Assembly (NCBI RefSeq): GCF_014636175.1
Contig: NZ_BMDW01000016.1
Coordinates: 29,044 to 93,043 of the forward strand
Reading direction: 5' to 3'
Source of the DNA: Sphingomonas psychrolutea
GTDB taxonomy: Bacteria > Pseudomonadota > Alphaproteobacteria > Sphingomonadales > Sphingomonadaceae
DNA: 64,000 nt
Shown here in pieces: positions 28,310 through 38,112 of the stretch. Position 1 is the stretch's first letter, and the number at the start of each line of letters is the position of its first letter. The position numbers were made by a program, and so were the translations under genes. The notes below the pieces were generated by a model, which saw nothing but the letters and a program-made list of their open reading frames with translations, was not told where the DNA came from and did not search any database.

Positions 28310-31183
28310 TTAGAACTTGAAGTTCGCGCCGCCGCGGAAGGTGCGGCCGACGATACCCTGCTGCGTCCAGGTCGGGTTGTAATTGACCGCCGCATAATTG
28401 GCCGGGTTGATCGGCGCCGAGGCGTCGAGCAAATTCACCGCGTTCAGGTAGAAGGTGAACTTGTCGTTGACCTTGAACTGACCGACCAGATCGAGCGTGA
28501 AGAAGCCCTTGGTCCGGCAGAACACATCGCCCGTGCCGTAGAGATTGTCGGCGCAGGTGTTGGCCCCGTGGCCGCTCTGGTCGACCGCGACGTTCTTGTA
28601 ACCGCTGGTGTAATAAGCGGTTGCCGTCAGCGTGGTGGCACCGACCTGCATGCTGTTCATCCAATTGGCACGCCAGCGTGGCGTACCCGCACCCGAGGAC
28701 AGAACATACGGCGCTTGCGTGCCGACATAGCTGTCGATGATGCCATCGCCCGGATCGAAATCATAGGTCAGGATTTCGGTGCCTTCGAGCCGGCTGGTAA
28801 AGCGGTTGCCGCCACCGAACTTGAAATCGGCCTGGACCGACACGTCGATCCCCGAGGTCTGCAGCGACGACGCATTGGCATAAGGCGAATTGACGATCAG
28901 CACCTTGCGAATCGCGTTGGGGAACAATGGATCGGGATCGTCCAGCGTCACGGTGTAGCCGGCCGGCAGCGCCGTTCCGGCATAGTAATTGGCGATCGCC
29001 GTGCCCGCGAGCGGACCGCCCGAGATCACATCGGTCTTCTTGATGTTATAGTAATCCGCCGTGACCGACAGCCAGCGCGTCGGCTGGAAGATCGCGCCGC
29101 CGGTGAAGCTGCGCGACTTTTCGGGCTTCAGGTTCGGGTTCGATGCGCTGTTATAGCCGAGCGAATAGCTCTGGACATAGGCGTTGTTGCCGTGCGCCGC
29201 GACGACGGCGGCGGGCGGGGTGGCCGAAGTATAGCCGATCACCGCGCCATTCTGCGATTCGGCAAAGCTCGGTGCACGGAAGCCCTGCGTATAGGTCGCG
29301 CGCAGCGCAAGCGACCGGATCGGCGTAAACTTGATCGTCGCCTTGGGCGAGAATTTGCTGAACCCGTCCGAATAATGATCGAAACGACCGGCAGCACCCA
29401 GCTCGACCGACTTCAGCACGGGGGCCGAAATCTCGAAATAGCCCGCCGAAACCGTACGCTTGCCCGATGCGGTGACGGCGTTGAGGCCGAGGAACGCATT
29501 GTTGGCATTGGCATTGGGGTTGTTCAGCTCCTCGCGCCGCACCGATCCGCCGATGCCGACCTGGAGCGGACCCCCGGGAAGCTCGAAGAAGCTCTTGGTC
29601 AGCGAGCCTTGCAGGAAATACAGCTGCCCCTTGGCCGAGTTCGACTGGGTTGGCGAAACCTGATCGCGCACCGCCTGGCTGTTCTGCGACGGGTTGATGA
29701 AGTTGTAGCTGCCGGTGTTGATCGCGTTGGTCAGCCCGGCAATGTTGATATAGCCGGTGTTGGTGCCGACCAGATCGCTGCGCGCATAGCTAGCATCGAG
29801 CGAATAGGCCCAATCGTCGCCAAACTTGCCGGCAATGCCGGCGGCGACGCGGTACACGTCATTCTCGGTCGTCGATGTCTGCGGCAGATCACCGAACGCG
29901 TAGGAGATCTGCGCGCCGAGACCCGATGCCGCGTAGGGGTTTTGCGGGTTGAGCTGACCGTTGGCGAGCAGGGCCGGAAGCACGATGTTGGTGCTGTTGA
30001 TCGGGTTACGCTGACGGATCGTGAACGGCGCCGCTGTCGAGAAGACGCGGCTGTGATAGTAAGTTCCGGTCACATAGGCCTGCGCCCGGTCGCCGACTTG
30101 CAGCGTGCCGTGGATCGTCGCGCCATAGCGCTCCTGCTCGGGCGCGATCGTGCCATATTGCGTCGTGTTCTGCTCGCAATAGGCGCCGGTTGCATCGTTG
30201 CGCGTGATCGTGCCGGTCACGCATCCAGCCGGGTTCAGGACTTGGGTCAGCGCACCCGGCACCGCGACACCCGAATAGATATTGCCGGGCGTATAGGTTG
30301 CAGGCCGCACCACCGCTGCGATCGCTGCCGACCGGTTGCCAAACGCACCCAGCGACGCGCTGTTGTTGTTCAGGCCGCCGATCGAGGTCAGATCGGCCGT
30401 GTTGTACGGGAAGCCGCGATCGGCGACCGAGATGAGATTGTCCTTCTCATATTCGCCGTTGATATAGACGTTGAAGCCCTGCACCTTCAGATCGCCATAA
30501 CCAGCGGTCAGCGTCGCGCGGCGCTCGCCGCCGTCGCCGCGCTGCGAAACACCGGCCTCGACCGTGCCTTCGAACCCCTGGATTTCCTTGCGCGTGATGA
30601 TGTTGACCACGCCGCCGATCGCATCCGCGCCATATGTTGCCGACGCGCCGTCCTTGAGCACTTCGATCCGGTCGATCGTGCTCTTGGGGATCGAGTTCAA
30701 GTCGACAAAGGCGCGCTGGCCGTCATCGGCATAGGGATAATTGACGGTGCGGACACCGTCGATGAGCACAAGCGTCGAGTTGACGCTGAGCCCGCGCAGC
30801 GAGACCGCTGCCGAACCCGAACCGAAGCCCGCGGCAAACGCCGTCGGGATCGACCCCGAGTTATCAGCCGAAATCGAGCGGACCGCATCGGCGACATTGG
30901 TGATGCCCGCGCGCTGCAGATTTTCGCTGGTCAGCACCGTGATCGGCGAGGCGGTTTCGGTATTGAGACGACGGAACAGCGTGCCCGTAACGACGATATC
31001 GCTGCCCTGGTCGCTTTGATCGGCGGCTTGCGCCTTCGGGTTGACCGGTGCCGCGCTGGTGGCGGCGGTCGCGCCGGCCTGCGCCTGGTCCTGCGCGAAC
31101 GCGGGCGCTGCGCTCAGCGCGAGCAGCAGCGCGCCTGTGGCGGCACCGGACAACAAAACGGGCTTGCGGATGGTCGAGGTCAT
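28310..31183 (-). CDS. TonB-dependent outer-membrane receptor 2
   Basis: 957 residues from ATG at 31183. The signal peptide MTSTIRKPVLLSG...APAFAQ follows that start. The frame is open upstream, but those codons cross the promoter region. An Ala/Gln-rich stretch leads to GSDIVVTGTLFRRLN (TonB box). The plug contains NVADAVRSISADNSGSIP, LRGLSVNSTLVLIDG, KDGASATYGADAIGGVVNIITRKE. The barrel ends FRGGANFKF with terminal Phe. This plug style is common in sphingomonad receptors for oligosaccharides or peptides; cargo is undetermined. The last strands include several Cys-bearing loops (GANTCADNLYG, VFCRTKG) that may form disulfides. Confidence 0.93.
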   Translation of the reverse strand: MTSTIRKPVLLSGAATGALLLALSAAPAFAQDQAQAGATAATSAAPVNPKAQAADQSDQGSDIVVTGTLFRRLNTETASPITVLTSENLQRAGITNVADAVRSISADNSGSIPTAFAAGFGSGSAAVSLRGLSVNSTLVLIDGVRTVNYPYADDGQRAFVDLNSIPKSTIDRIEVLKDGASATYGADAIGGVVNIITRKEIQGFEGTVEAGVSQRGDGGERRATLTAGYGDLKVQGFNVYINGEYEKDNLISVADRGFPYNTADLTSIGGLNNNSASLGAFGNRSAAIAAVVRPATYTPGNIYSGVAVPGALTQVLNPAGCVTGTITRNDATGAYCEQNTTQYGTIAPEQERYGATIHGTLQVGDRAQAYVTGTYYHSRVFSTAAPFTIRQRNPINSTNIVLPALLANGQLNPQNPYAASGLGAQISYAFGDLPQTSTTENDVYRVAAGIAGKFGDDWAYSLDASYARSDLVGTNTGYINIAGLTNAINTGSYNFINPSQNSQAVRDQVSPTQSNSAKGQLYFLQGSLTKSFFELPGGPLQVGIGGSVRREELNNPNANANNAFLGLNAVTASGKRTVSAGYFEISAPVLKSVELGAAGRFDHYSDGFSKFSPKATIKFTPIRSLALRATYTQGFRAPSFAESQNGAVIGYTSATPPAAVVAAHGNNAYVQSYSLGYNSASNPNLKPEKSRSFTGGAIFQPTRWLSVTADYYNIKKTDVISGGPLAGTAIANYYAGTALPAGYTVTLDDPDPLFPNAIRKVLIVNSPYANASSLQTSGIDVSVQADFKFGGGNRFTSRLEGTEILTYDFDPGDGIIDSYVGTQAPYVLSSGAGTPRWRANWMNSMQVGATTLTATAYYTSGYKNVAVDQSGHGANTCADNLYGTGDVFCRTKGFFTLDLVGQFKVNDKFTFYLNAVNLLDASAPINPANYAAVNYNPTWTQQGIVGRTFRGGANFKF

Positions 31184-31310
31184 TCGGGTCACATGTGGTT
31201 CCTTGCGTGACGCGCGCACCGCTTTCGAAGCAGTGCCGCGGAGTGGCAAGTCTCGTGATCCGACGCATAAACGCATGCTCGGCCCCCCGAGACATGGCGG
31301 CTGAATGACT

Positions 31311-31340
31311 CCGCTGCGGATGGCTGTAAACCCGCAGCGG
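31311..31340. other. Perfect 9-bp inverted repeat upstream of TonB receptor 2
   Basis: CCGCTGCGG (31311-31319) and CCGCAGCGG (31332-31340) around a 12-base loop, about 130 bases upstream of the receptor start. It could be an operator or a leader hairpin; no T run follows closely. Confidence 0.5.
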
Positions 31341-31413
31341 CGCGCGTTCCGGTACTTTAGAATGAGGCTGTCACTGAAAAGACACAAATCGTAACATCAT
31401 CGAAACGAACCAT

Positions 31414-32352
31414 TTACTCGGCGCGTGGCATCGGTCCGGCGACCAGCAGCGGGTCGATCTTGGCGTCGCGCCACTTGAGGCTCCAGTGGAGATGCGGCCC
31501 CGTCGCGCGCCCGGTCATGCCCGACAAAGCGACCGGCTGGCCGCGCAGCACGCGCTGCCCCACGTGCACGTCGATCCGCGAAAGATGCAGGAAGGCGGTG
31601 TTGAGCCCGGCGCCGTGATCGATCATCAGCAAATTGCCCTCCAGCGTGAAGGGATGGTCCGCCGCCAGGATCACCACGCCATCGGCAGGCGCGAGGATCA
31701 CCGATCCGGTCGGTTTCGCAACATCGAGCCCCGAATGATACGATCCCGCCTCGTTATTCTTGTAAATGCGCTGCGACCCGAACAGCGTCGAAATCCGCCC
31801 CGTCGTCGGCCACAGGAACGGTTGCCGCCAGCCTTGCGAATCCGACTGGATGCGACGCGCGGCGTTGATCTGCGCGAGTTCGGCGGGGCGAAGCCGATCG
31901 AAATCGGGCTGCGGCAGCGGGATTTTGGGCAGGCTGTCGAGCCGCGACACATCCCAGCCGCGCGGCGCGATCGTCAGCGTATCGCGCACCCGCCGCGCAT
32001 CGTCGAGCGTCGCGACAAGCGTCGCGGTCGGCGCGGCGTCGCGGTCGAACCCGATCAGGAACCGGCCATCGGCGGCGACTGGCACATCCACGCCGTTGAA
32101 GCTGAGCAAGCTGGTGCCAGCGGGCGCAATGCCGATGACGATGCCGCCCTGGATCATCGATCCGGAATAGCTGAAACTGTCGCGCACCGGCGCCTGGCGC
32201 GGCTGAACGGTCGGCTTGCGCGCGATCGGCGCGGGCGGGAGCGGTTGCACTTGGCGGATTTCGGGCGCGGTGGTGCAGCTGCCCAGCGCGATCAGCGCGG
32301 CAAGGCCGATCGTCCAGCGTGCCACGCGCAAGCGCCCCCCGGCCCGTTTCAT
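31414..32352 (-). CDS. M23-family metallopeptidase lipoprotein (LytM domain)
   Basis: 312 residues. A lipoprotein signal ends LIALGSC, then a Pro/Gln-rich linker. A beta domain (about 60-150) precedes the C-terminal LytM domain. That domain has the zinc motifs HSGLDVA (HxxxD) near residue 217 and GPHLHWSLKW (HxH) near 291, so it looks catalytically intact. It should cleave peptidoglycan cross-links or activate amidases at the outer membrane. The start at 32352 overlaps the upstream DUF2093 stop in an ATGA junction. Upstream codons of the open frame belong to the DUF2093 gene in another frame. Confidence 0.92.
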   Translation of the reverse strand: MKRAGGRLRVARWTIGLAALIALGSCTTAPEIRQVQPLPPAPIARKPTVQPRQAPVRDSFSYSGSMIQGGIVIGIAPAGTSLLSFNGVDVPVAADGRFLIGFDRDAAPTATLVATLDDARRVRDTLTIAPRGWDVSRLDSLPKIPLPQPDFDRLRPAELAQINAARRIQSDSQGWRQPFLWPTTGRISTLFGSQRIYKNNEAGSYHSGLDVAKPTGSVILAPADGVVILAADHPFTLEGNLLMIDHGAGLNTAFLHLSRIDVHVGQRVLRGQPVALSGMTGRATGPHLHWSLKWRDAKIDPLLVAGPMPRAE

Positions 32353-32546
32353 CCGCTCATCGCCGCCGTCGCCAGCGCGGGCGTCGCATAGGCCTCCTGC
32401 CGCGCGACGCTCCAATAGCGCAAATCGTCGAGCGCGATCCGCACGCCCGATGTCGCGCAGACAACATGGTCGCCCGGGCTGAGCACGCGAAAACCGTTCG
32501 CCATGAAATGGAGCCGCGCTGCGCGATCGGTGTTGGACATCAGCAT
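32349..32546 (-). CDS. DUF2093 small protein
   Basis: 65 residues with the DUF2093 signature ARLHFMANGFRVLSPGDHVVCATSGVRIALDDLRYWSVARQEAYA. The function of the family is unknown. It has one Cys and no membrane segment. Two ATGs lie two codons apart (32546 and 32540), and neither has a strong ribosome binding site. It lies 12 bases after xseA and overlaps the M23 gene by four bases, so xseA, this gene and the M23 gene form a likely operon. Confidence 0.85.
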   Translation of the reverse strand: MLMSNTDRAARLHFMANGFRVLSPGDHVVCATSGVRIALDDLRYWSVARQEAYATPALATAAMSG

Positions 32547-32558
32547 AAGACGCGCTCG

Positions 32559-33950
32559 CTACAAAAGGGTTGGTTGGTCGGGTTTGACTGCATCATAAGC
32601 TTTGCCGACGCTGCGCTCAACCTTCGCATCGACTTGCCCGTCGCGGAAATGCAGCGTGACCGCGCCCGCACCGCGCGCCGCCTCGGCGGATCCGACCACC
32701 GCGCCGGAGGGCCGCGCCGAAACGAAGGCGTAGCCGCGATCGAGGATCGCGTTCGGCCCGAGCGTTTCGACCAGCCGCCATGTCGCCTTTACCCGGTCCC
32801 GCGCGCGTTCGAGCTGGCGCTCCAGCGTCGACAGCCGCAGCGCCGCGCTTGAGCGATCGAGCTGCCCACGCGCGACGCCCACGCGCCGCTCTAACCCGCG
32901 GTCGAGCCGCGCGCCGAGATCGTCGGCGCGCTGCCGCTGCGGCCCGAGCAAGGCGTCGCGGCGCGGCAGCACACGCACCAGCGCGTCGAGCCGTTCGCGC
33001 CCGCGCTGGTGATAGCGCCGCACGCATTTCTCGCTGCGCTGGCCATAGCCGCCCAGCGTCAGGCGCAAATCGGCGAGCACCGGCACCGCCATTTCCGCCG
33101 CCGCGGTCGGCGTCGGCGCGCGCAGATCGGCGGCGAAATCGGCGAGCGTGGTGTCGGTCTCATGCCCGACCGCCGAGATGATCGGGATGCGGCACGCCGC
33201 GATCGCGCGGACGACGACTTCCTCGTTGAACGCCCATAGGTCCTCGATCGAGCCGCCGCCGCGCGCGACGATGACGAGATCGGGGCGCGTCTCCGGCGGC
33301 ATCGCATCGAACCCGCGCACCGCAGCGGCGATCTCCGCGGCGGAGCCAGCGCCCTGCACCTTGACCGGCCACACCAGCACATGCGTTGGGCAGCGATCCT
33401 CGAGCCGGTGCAGAATGTCACGGATCACCGCGCCCGTCGGCGAGGTGACCACGCCGATCCGCGCGGGCAGGAATGGCAAGCGCTGCTTGATCGAGGCCGC
33501 GAACAGCCCCTCCCCCGCCAGCTTGGCCTTCAACTTTTCGAGCAAAGCCATCAGCGCGCCTTCGCCCGCCAATTCCATGCGATCGATCACGATCTGATAT
33601 TTGGAGCGGCCCGGATAGGTGGTGACCTTGCCGGTCGCGATCACCTCCGCCCCGTCCTGCGGGGTGAAGCCCAATTGCGCGACATTGCCCTTCCAGATCA
33701 CGCCGTCGATAACGGCATTTTCGTCCTTCAGGCTGAGATAGGCATGGCCCGAGGCAACGCGCTTATAGCCCGAAATCTCGCCGCGCAGCCGGACATGGCC
33801 AAATTCGCTCTCAACCACGCGCTTCAATTTGTTGGCGAGCTCGCCGACGCCCATCACCGAATTACCGGGGCTTACGTTGTCGTCAGGCGCGCTGTCGGCT
33901 AGCAGGCGCGCTGCTGCATCGAACAACACGTCGCTTTGAGGGTCCGCCAT
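32559..33950 (-). CDS. xseA: Exodeoxyribonuclease VII large subunit
   Basis: Catalytic subunit of ExoVII, which degrades single-stranded DNA from both ends. 463 residues. The OB-fold ([41 protein letters not shown]) is followed by the nuclease core: [55 protein letters not shown], and [34 protein letters not shown] long Arg-rich coiled coil then leads to the tail, which ends [11 protein letters not shown]. The start at 33950 shares one base with the purD start codon. The small subunit xseB is not in the window. Confidence 0.95.
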   Translation of the reverse strand: MADPQSDVLFDAAARLLADSAPDDNVSPGNSVMGVGELANKLKRVVESEFGHVRLRGEISGYKRVASGHAYLSLKDENAVIDGVIWKGNVAQLGFTPQDGAEVIATGKVTTYPGRSKYQIVIDRMELAGEGALMALLEKLKAKLAGEGLFAASIKQRLPFLPARIGVVTSPTGAVIRDILHRLEDRCPTHVLVWPVKVQGAGSAAEIAAAVRGFDAMPPETRPDLVIVARGGGSIEDLWAFNEEVVVRAIAACRIPIISAVGHETDTTLADFAADLRAPTPTAAAEMAVPVLADLRLTLGGYGQRSEKCVRRYHQRGRERLDALVRVLPRRDALLGPQRQRADDLGARLDRGLERRVGVARGQLDRSSAALRLSTLERQLERARDRVKATWRLVETLGPNAILDRGYAFVSARPSGAVVGSAEAARGAGAVTLHFRDGQVDAKVERSVGKAYDAVKPDQPTLL

Positions 33951-35242
33951 TGAATGTCCTGCTGATCGGTTCGGGTGGTCGCGAACATGCGCTCGCGTGG
34001 AAGCTGGCGCAATCGTCGCGCCTCGGTACACTGTTCGCTGCGCCCGGCAATCCGGGCATTGCGGCGCATGCGCAGATCGTCGCGCTCGACGTGTCCGATC
34101 ATGCCGCCGTGGTTGCGTTTTGCGCGGCAGAAGCGGTCGAACTCGTCATCATCGGCCCCGAAGCGCCGTTGGTCGATGGCCTTGGCGATAGCGTTCGCGC
34201 AGCCGGCATCGCGGTATTCGGACCCGACAAGGCCGCCGCGCAGCTCGAAGGATCGAAGGCCTTTACCAAAGCAGTGTGCGACCGCGCGGGCATTCCGACC
34301 GCAGGTTATGTCCACGCCACCAGCCGCGCCCAGGCACGCGCCGCGCTCGACAAATTCGGCGTGCCGGTCGTGATCAAGGCCGACGGCCTCGCCGCAGGCA
34401 AGGGCGTGACCGTCGCCACGACGCGCGAGGAAGCCGAGGGCGCGCTGGCCGACCTGTTCGGCCTGCGTGGTGGCGAAGCGGTGATTGAGGAATTTCTGGA
34501 AGGCGAGGAAGTCAGCCTGTTCGTGCTGACCGACGGCACCGCCATCCTGCCATTCGGCACCGCGCAGGATCACAAGCGCGTCGGCGACGGCGATACCGGG
34601 CCGAACACCGGCGGGATGGGCGCCTACAGCCCGGCGCGCGTCCTCACACCCGAACTGGAGGCGCGCGCACTCGACGAAATCGTCCGCCCGACGGTGGCGG
34701 CCATGGCGGCTGCGGGGACGCCGTTTTCGGGCGTGCTCTATGCCGGGCTGATGCTGACCGCCGATGGCCCCAAGCTGATCGAATATAACGCCCGCTTCGG
34801 CGACCCCGAATGTCAGGTGCTGATGGCGCGGCTCGACGAGGATTTGCTCGATATCCTGCTCGCGGTGGCGACGGGCACGCTGGGGACGCGCGGTCCGGCC
34901 AAGTGGCGCGACGCGACCGCGCTCACGGTGGTGATCGCGGCCAAGGGCTATCCCGGCACGCCCGAGGCCGGTGCTATCCTTACTGGAATCGCCGAAGCCG
35001 AAGCCAAAGGCGCGACGGTTTTTCAGGCCGGCACACGCCTGGAAGGCGGTCAGATCGTCGCATCGGGCGGGCGCGTGCTAGCGGTCACCGCTTGCGGGCC
35101 GACGATCGCCGATGCGCAAGCCGATGCGTATCGCGCGCTCGCGGCGATCGATTTTCCCGGCGGATTCTACCGCAACGACATTGGCTACCGTGAAATTATG
35201 CGCAATGCGCACGGACGCGAGATTGCACGCGACGCGGGCTGA
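33950..35242 (+). CDS. purD: Phosphoribosylamine-glycine ligase (GARS)
   Basis: ATP-grasp enzyme of purine synthesis, joining glycine to phosphoribosylamine. 430 residues. Signatures are [81 protein letters not shown] and [13 protein letters not shown]. The family start NVLLIGSGG begins at a TTG at 33950-33952; no ATG or GTG in frame gives a proper N-terminus, so TTG initiation is likely. It is divergent from xseA, and the two start codons overlap by one base. This leaves no intergenic DNA for either promoter. Confidence 0.95.
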   Translation: MNVLLIGSGGREHALAWKLAQSSRLGTLFAAPGNPGIAAHAQIVALDVSDHAAVVAFCAAEAVELVIIGPEAPLVDGLGDSVRAAGIAVFGPDKAAAQLEGSKAFTKAVCDRAGIPTAGYVHATSRAQARAALDKFGVPVVIKADGLAAGKGVTVATTREEAEGALADLFGLRGGEAVIEEFLEGEEVSLFVLTDGTAILPFGTAQDHKRVGDGDTGPNTGGMGAYSPARVLTPELEARALDEIVRPTVAAMAAAGTPFSGVLYAGLMLTADGPKLIEYNARFGDPECQVLMARLDEDLLDILLAVATGTLGTRGPAKWRDATALTVVIAAKGYPGTPEAGAILTGIAEAEAKGATVFQAGTRLEGGQIVASGGRVLAVTACGPTIADAQADAYRALAAIDFPGGFYRNDIGYREIMRNAHGREIARDAG

Positions 35243-35282
35243 CGCTTTACGCTAATCGGGTCGTAGATTCAGGAGCATGTCC

Positions 35283-35816
35283 ATGGCCGCTAGCCCGCAA
35301 AACCCGAACCAGGCCGTCGACATGATGGTGCCGATCACGATCACCCATGTCGCGCTGATGCTGGTGCTGGCCATTCTCGCCATCGTCGGGATTTGGTGGG
35401 GAACGGTGCTGCGCCGCCGCAATGCCGCCGCGCAGAAGCGAATGGCCGAGGATTTCGCGATTGCCGAAGCGCATGGCGCAACCACAGAGCCGACCGCAAT
35501 CTCAAGCGATGGCGCGGTCAGCGACGTCCCGATCGAACCTGTGGCGGACGCCCCCGCAGTCGAACCGCCGGCCGCAACCGAGCTGACCCGGATCAAGGGC
35601 CTCGGCCCCAAGCTCGCCGCCACGCTTGCCGACCTTGGCATCACCCGCGTCGAACAAATCGCGGCGCTTAGCCCGGGGACAGCGGCCGAGCTCGACGCCA
35701 AGCTCGGCTCGTTCCAGGGCCGCATGGCGCGCGATCGCTGGATCGAGCAGGCCAAGCTGCTCGCCGCCGGCGACACTGCCGGCTATGAAGCCGCGTTTGG
35801 CAATTTGGGCGGATAG
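35283..35816 (+). CDS. Membrane-anchored helix-hairpin-helix protein
   Basis: 177 residues. A transmembrane helix at about 17-38 (ITHVALMLVLAILAIVGIWWG) is followed by RRRN and a variable Ala/Glu/Pro linker. The C-terminal domain (about 98-175) reads LTRIKGLGPKLAATLADLGITRVEQIAALSP...FQGRMARDRWIEQAKLLAAG. This is a helix-hairpin-helix similar to the putative 5-prime nuclease-like domain fused to membrane or ribosomal proteins; no nuclease acid cluster is seen. AGGAG lies seven bases before the ATG at 35283, better spaced than for the ATG two codons earlier. Role unknown. Confidence 0.75.
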   Translation: MAASPQNPNQAVDMMVPITITHVALMLVLAILAIVGIWWGTVLRRRNAAAQKRMAEDFAIAEAHGATTEPTAISSDGAVSDVPIEPVADAPAVEPPAATELTRIKGLGPKLAATLADLGITRVEQIAALSPGTAAELDAKLGSFQGRMARDRWIEQAKLLAAGDTAGYEAAFGNLGG

Positions 35817-35862
35817 ACCCGCGGCCCTTTCGTCGCCTCCACACCCGCGATACAGCAGCAGG

Positions 35863-38112
35863 ATGCCAGACCGCTCGCTTCCCCGGATCGACCGCCGTAC
35901 GCTGCTGATCGGCGGTGGCGCCGGGATCGGCCTGGTCGTCGCGTGGGGCCTGTGGCCACGGCGTTATTTGCCCAATCTCACCGCCGACCAGGGAGAGACG
36001 CTGTTCGGCGCGTGGCTCAAGATCGGCAATGACGGCCATGTCACGGTCGCGGTGCCGCAGGCCGAACATGGCCAGGGCGTTTATACCACGCTGCCGCAAA
36101 TCATCGCCGACGAACTCGGCGCGGACTGGCGCACGGTCGCGGTCGAGCCGGCCCCGCTCAACCCGCTTTACGCCAATCCGTTCGGTGCAGAAGAACTGTT
36201 CGAAGGCGGCGATGACGCGCTGTTCAAAGGCTGGCGGGATGCCCATGCCGTGCAGATCGGGTTGATGTTTACCGGCGGATCGAGCTCGGTGCGGAGCTTC
36301 GAAGAACCGCTCCGCGCCGCGGGCGCGGCGGCGCGGACGCTGTTGTGCAAGGCGGCGGCCAGGCGCTGGAAAGTCGATTGGCAAACGTGCGGCGCGATCG
36401 ACGGCTTCGTCGTGCATGGTAAGGACCGGCTGCGCTTCGCCGAACTGGCGGCGGAAGCCGCGCGCGATTTTGGCGGCGGCGCGCTGCCCGGCCCGCTCCC
36501 CTTACGCGGCGATACCGACAACCGGCTCTACGGCCAGTCGCTGCCACGGCTCGATGCGCCGTCAAAGGTCGATGGATCAGCCAATTTCGCGGGCGACGTG
36601 CGCTTGCCCGACATGCTCTTCGCCAGCATCCGCCAGGGCCCGGTCGGCGACAGCACATTGGTGCGGGTCGATCGCGCGGCGGCGGACCGGATTCGCGGCG
36701 TGCTGCAGGTCGTCACCAACGACCAGTGGGTCGCGGCGGTCGGCATCAGCTGGTGGGCGGCGAACAAGGCGCTCGACGCGATGGCGCCGCGCTTCGAAAC
36801 GCGCGGGGGCGTGGTCGACGATGCCAGCATCGACCGCGCGCTCAACACCGCGCTCGATGGACCGGGCACGCGAATCGCGAAGGCCGGCGACCTGTCGGCA
36901 GCGTTCAAGGGTGCCAAGCTAATCACCGCGGAGTATCGGGTTGGTCTTGCGCCGCACGCCGCGATCGAGACGATGGCCGCGACCGCGCAGTTGCGCGACG
37001 GCCGCCTCACCCTGTGGCTCCCCACCCAAGCGCCCGGTCTCGCGCGCGCCGCCGCCGCCGCCGCGATCGGCATCGCCGAAGACGCGGTGCTGGTCCACCC
37101 GATGCTGATCGGCGGATCGTTCGGCGCGAATCTCGAAACGCAGTGCGCAGCGCAAGCCGCGGTGCTGGCCGCAAAGTTGAACCGCCCGGTGCAATTGGTG
37201 TGGAGCCGCGCCGAGGATTTGTTGCACGATCGCTTCCGTCCGTCCGCGCGCGCGCGGATGGCGGCGCGGCTCGGGGCGAACGGGCAAATCCTCGGCTGGC
37301 TGGCCAAGATCGCCGCGCCCGCCACCGGGCAGCAGCTCGCACGACGGCTGCTGGCGCACGACGGCGGCTCCAGCGCCGCACTGGCGCTCGCGCCCTCGGG
37401 TGATCGCTATGCGGTGGCGGGCGCGAAGCCCGTCTATCGCATTCCGGCCTATGCGGTCGATCACCACCCCGCCGACATCGGCGTGCCGACCGGGCATTGG
37501 CGATCGGGCGCACACAGCTACACCGCGTTCTTCACCGAATGTTTCCTCGATGAACTCGCGCATGTCGCGGGGATCGAAGCGCTGTCGTTCCGAATCGGCA
37601 TGCTCGGCGGCGATGCGCGGCTCGCGCGCTGCCTGTCGACCGTCGCCTCGCTCGGCGGATGGGAGGGCGGCGTCGCGGGCAGCGGTCAGGGCATCGCTTG
37701 CCACAGCTTTCGCGGCAGCCACATCGCGGTGCTGGTCGAGGCGCATATCGGCGAAGGACAAGCGGTCAGCGTCGACCGGATCGTCGCGGCGGTCGATTGC
37801 GGGCGGCAGGTCAATCCCGACATCGTCAAACAACAGATTGAAGGCGGGCTGCTGTTCGGCATGGCCGCCGCGATTGGCGGCACCACCGGCTTCACGGCCA
37901 ATTTGGCGCAAGCGCGCAGCTTCGGCGCACTCGGCCTGCCGCGTCTGGCCGACACCCCCGACATCACGGTCGAACTGATCCCGAGCGAGGCCGAACCCGG
38001 GGGGGTAAGCGAACTTGCCGTGCCGCCCGTTGCACCGGCGATTGCCAACGCGCTGCAAGCCGCTACGGGGGGACGCTTGCGGCGCCTGCCGCTCGTTCCC
38101 GGAACCGTCTGA
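35863..38112 (+). CDS. Orphan molybdopterin-binding subunit, xanthine-dehydrogenase / isoquinoline-oxidoreductase family
   Basis: 749 residues. The N-terminus IDRRTLLIGGGAGIGLVVAW is a twin-arginine signal followed by WPRRYLP, so it is probably exported folded. The body has the IorB-type motif order: VAVPQAEHGQGVYTTLPQIIADELG, YGQSLPRLDAPSKVDGSANFAGDVRLPDM, IGGSFGANLETQCA, GHWRSGAHS and GGVSELAVPPVAPAIANAL with the catalytic Glu. These enzymes hydroxylate N-heterocycles or oxidise aldehydes. A partner 2Fe-2S subunit normally lies next to it, and none does here. Its stop overlaps hemH by one base (TGATG). Confidence 0.85.
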   Translation: MPDRSLPRIDRRTLLIGGGAGIGLVVAWGLWPRRYLPNLTADQGETLFGAWLKIGNDGHVTVAVPQAEHGQGVYTTLPQIIADELGADWRTVAVEPAPLNPLYANPFGAEELFEGGDDALFKGWRDAHAVQIGLMFTGGSSSVRSFEEPLRAAGAAARTLLCKAAARRWKVDWQTCGAIDGFVVHGKDRLRFAELAAEAARDFGGGALPGPLPLRGDTDNRLYGQSLPRLDAPSKVDGSANFAGDVRLPDMLFASIRQGPVGDSTLVRVDRAAADRIRGVLQVVTNDQWVAAVGISWWAANKALDAMAPRFETRGGVVDDASIDRALNTALDGPGTRIAKAGDLSAAFKGAKLITAEYRVGLAPHAAIETMAATAQLRDGRLTLWLPTQAPGLARAAAAAAIGIAEDAVLVHPMLIGGSFGANLETQCAAQAAVLAAKLNRPVQLVWSRAEDLLHDRFRPSARARMAARLGANGQILGWLAKIAAPATGQQLARRLLAHDGGSSAALALAPSGDRYAVAGAKPVYRIPAYAVDHHPADIGVPTGHWRSGAHSYTAFFTECFLDELAHVAGIEALSFRIGMLGGDARLARCLSTVASLGGWEGGVAGSGQGIACHSFRGSHIAVLVEAHIGEGQAVSVDRIVAAVDCGRQVNPDIVKQQIEGGLLFGMAAAIGGTTGFTANLAQARSFGALGLPRLADTPDITVELIPSEAEPGGVSELAVPPVAPAIANALQAATGGRLRRLPLVPGTV

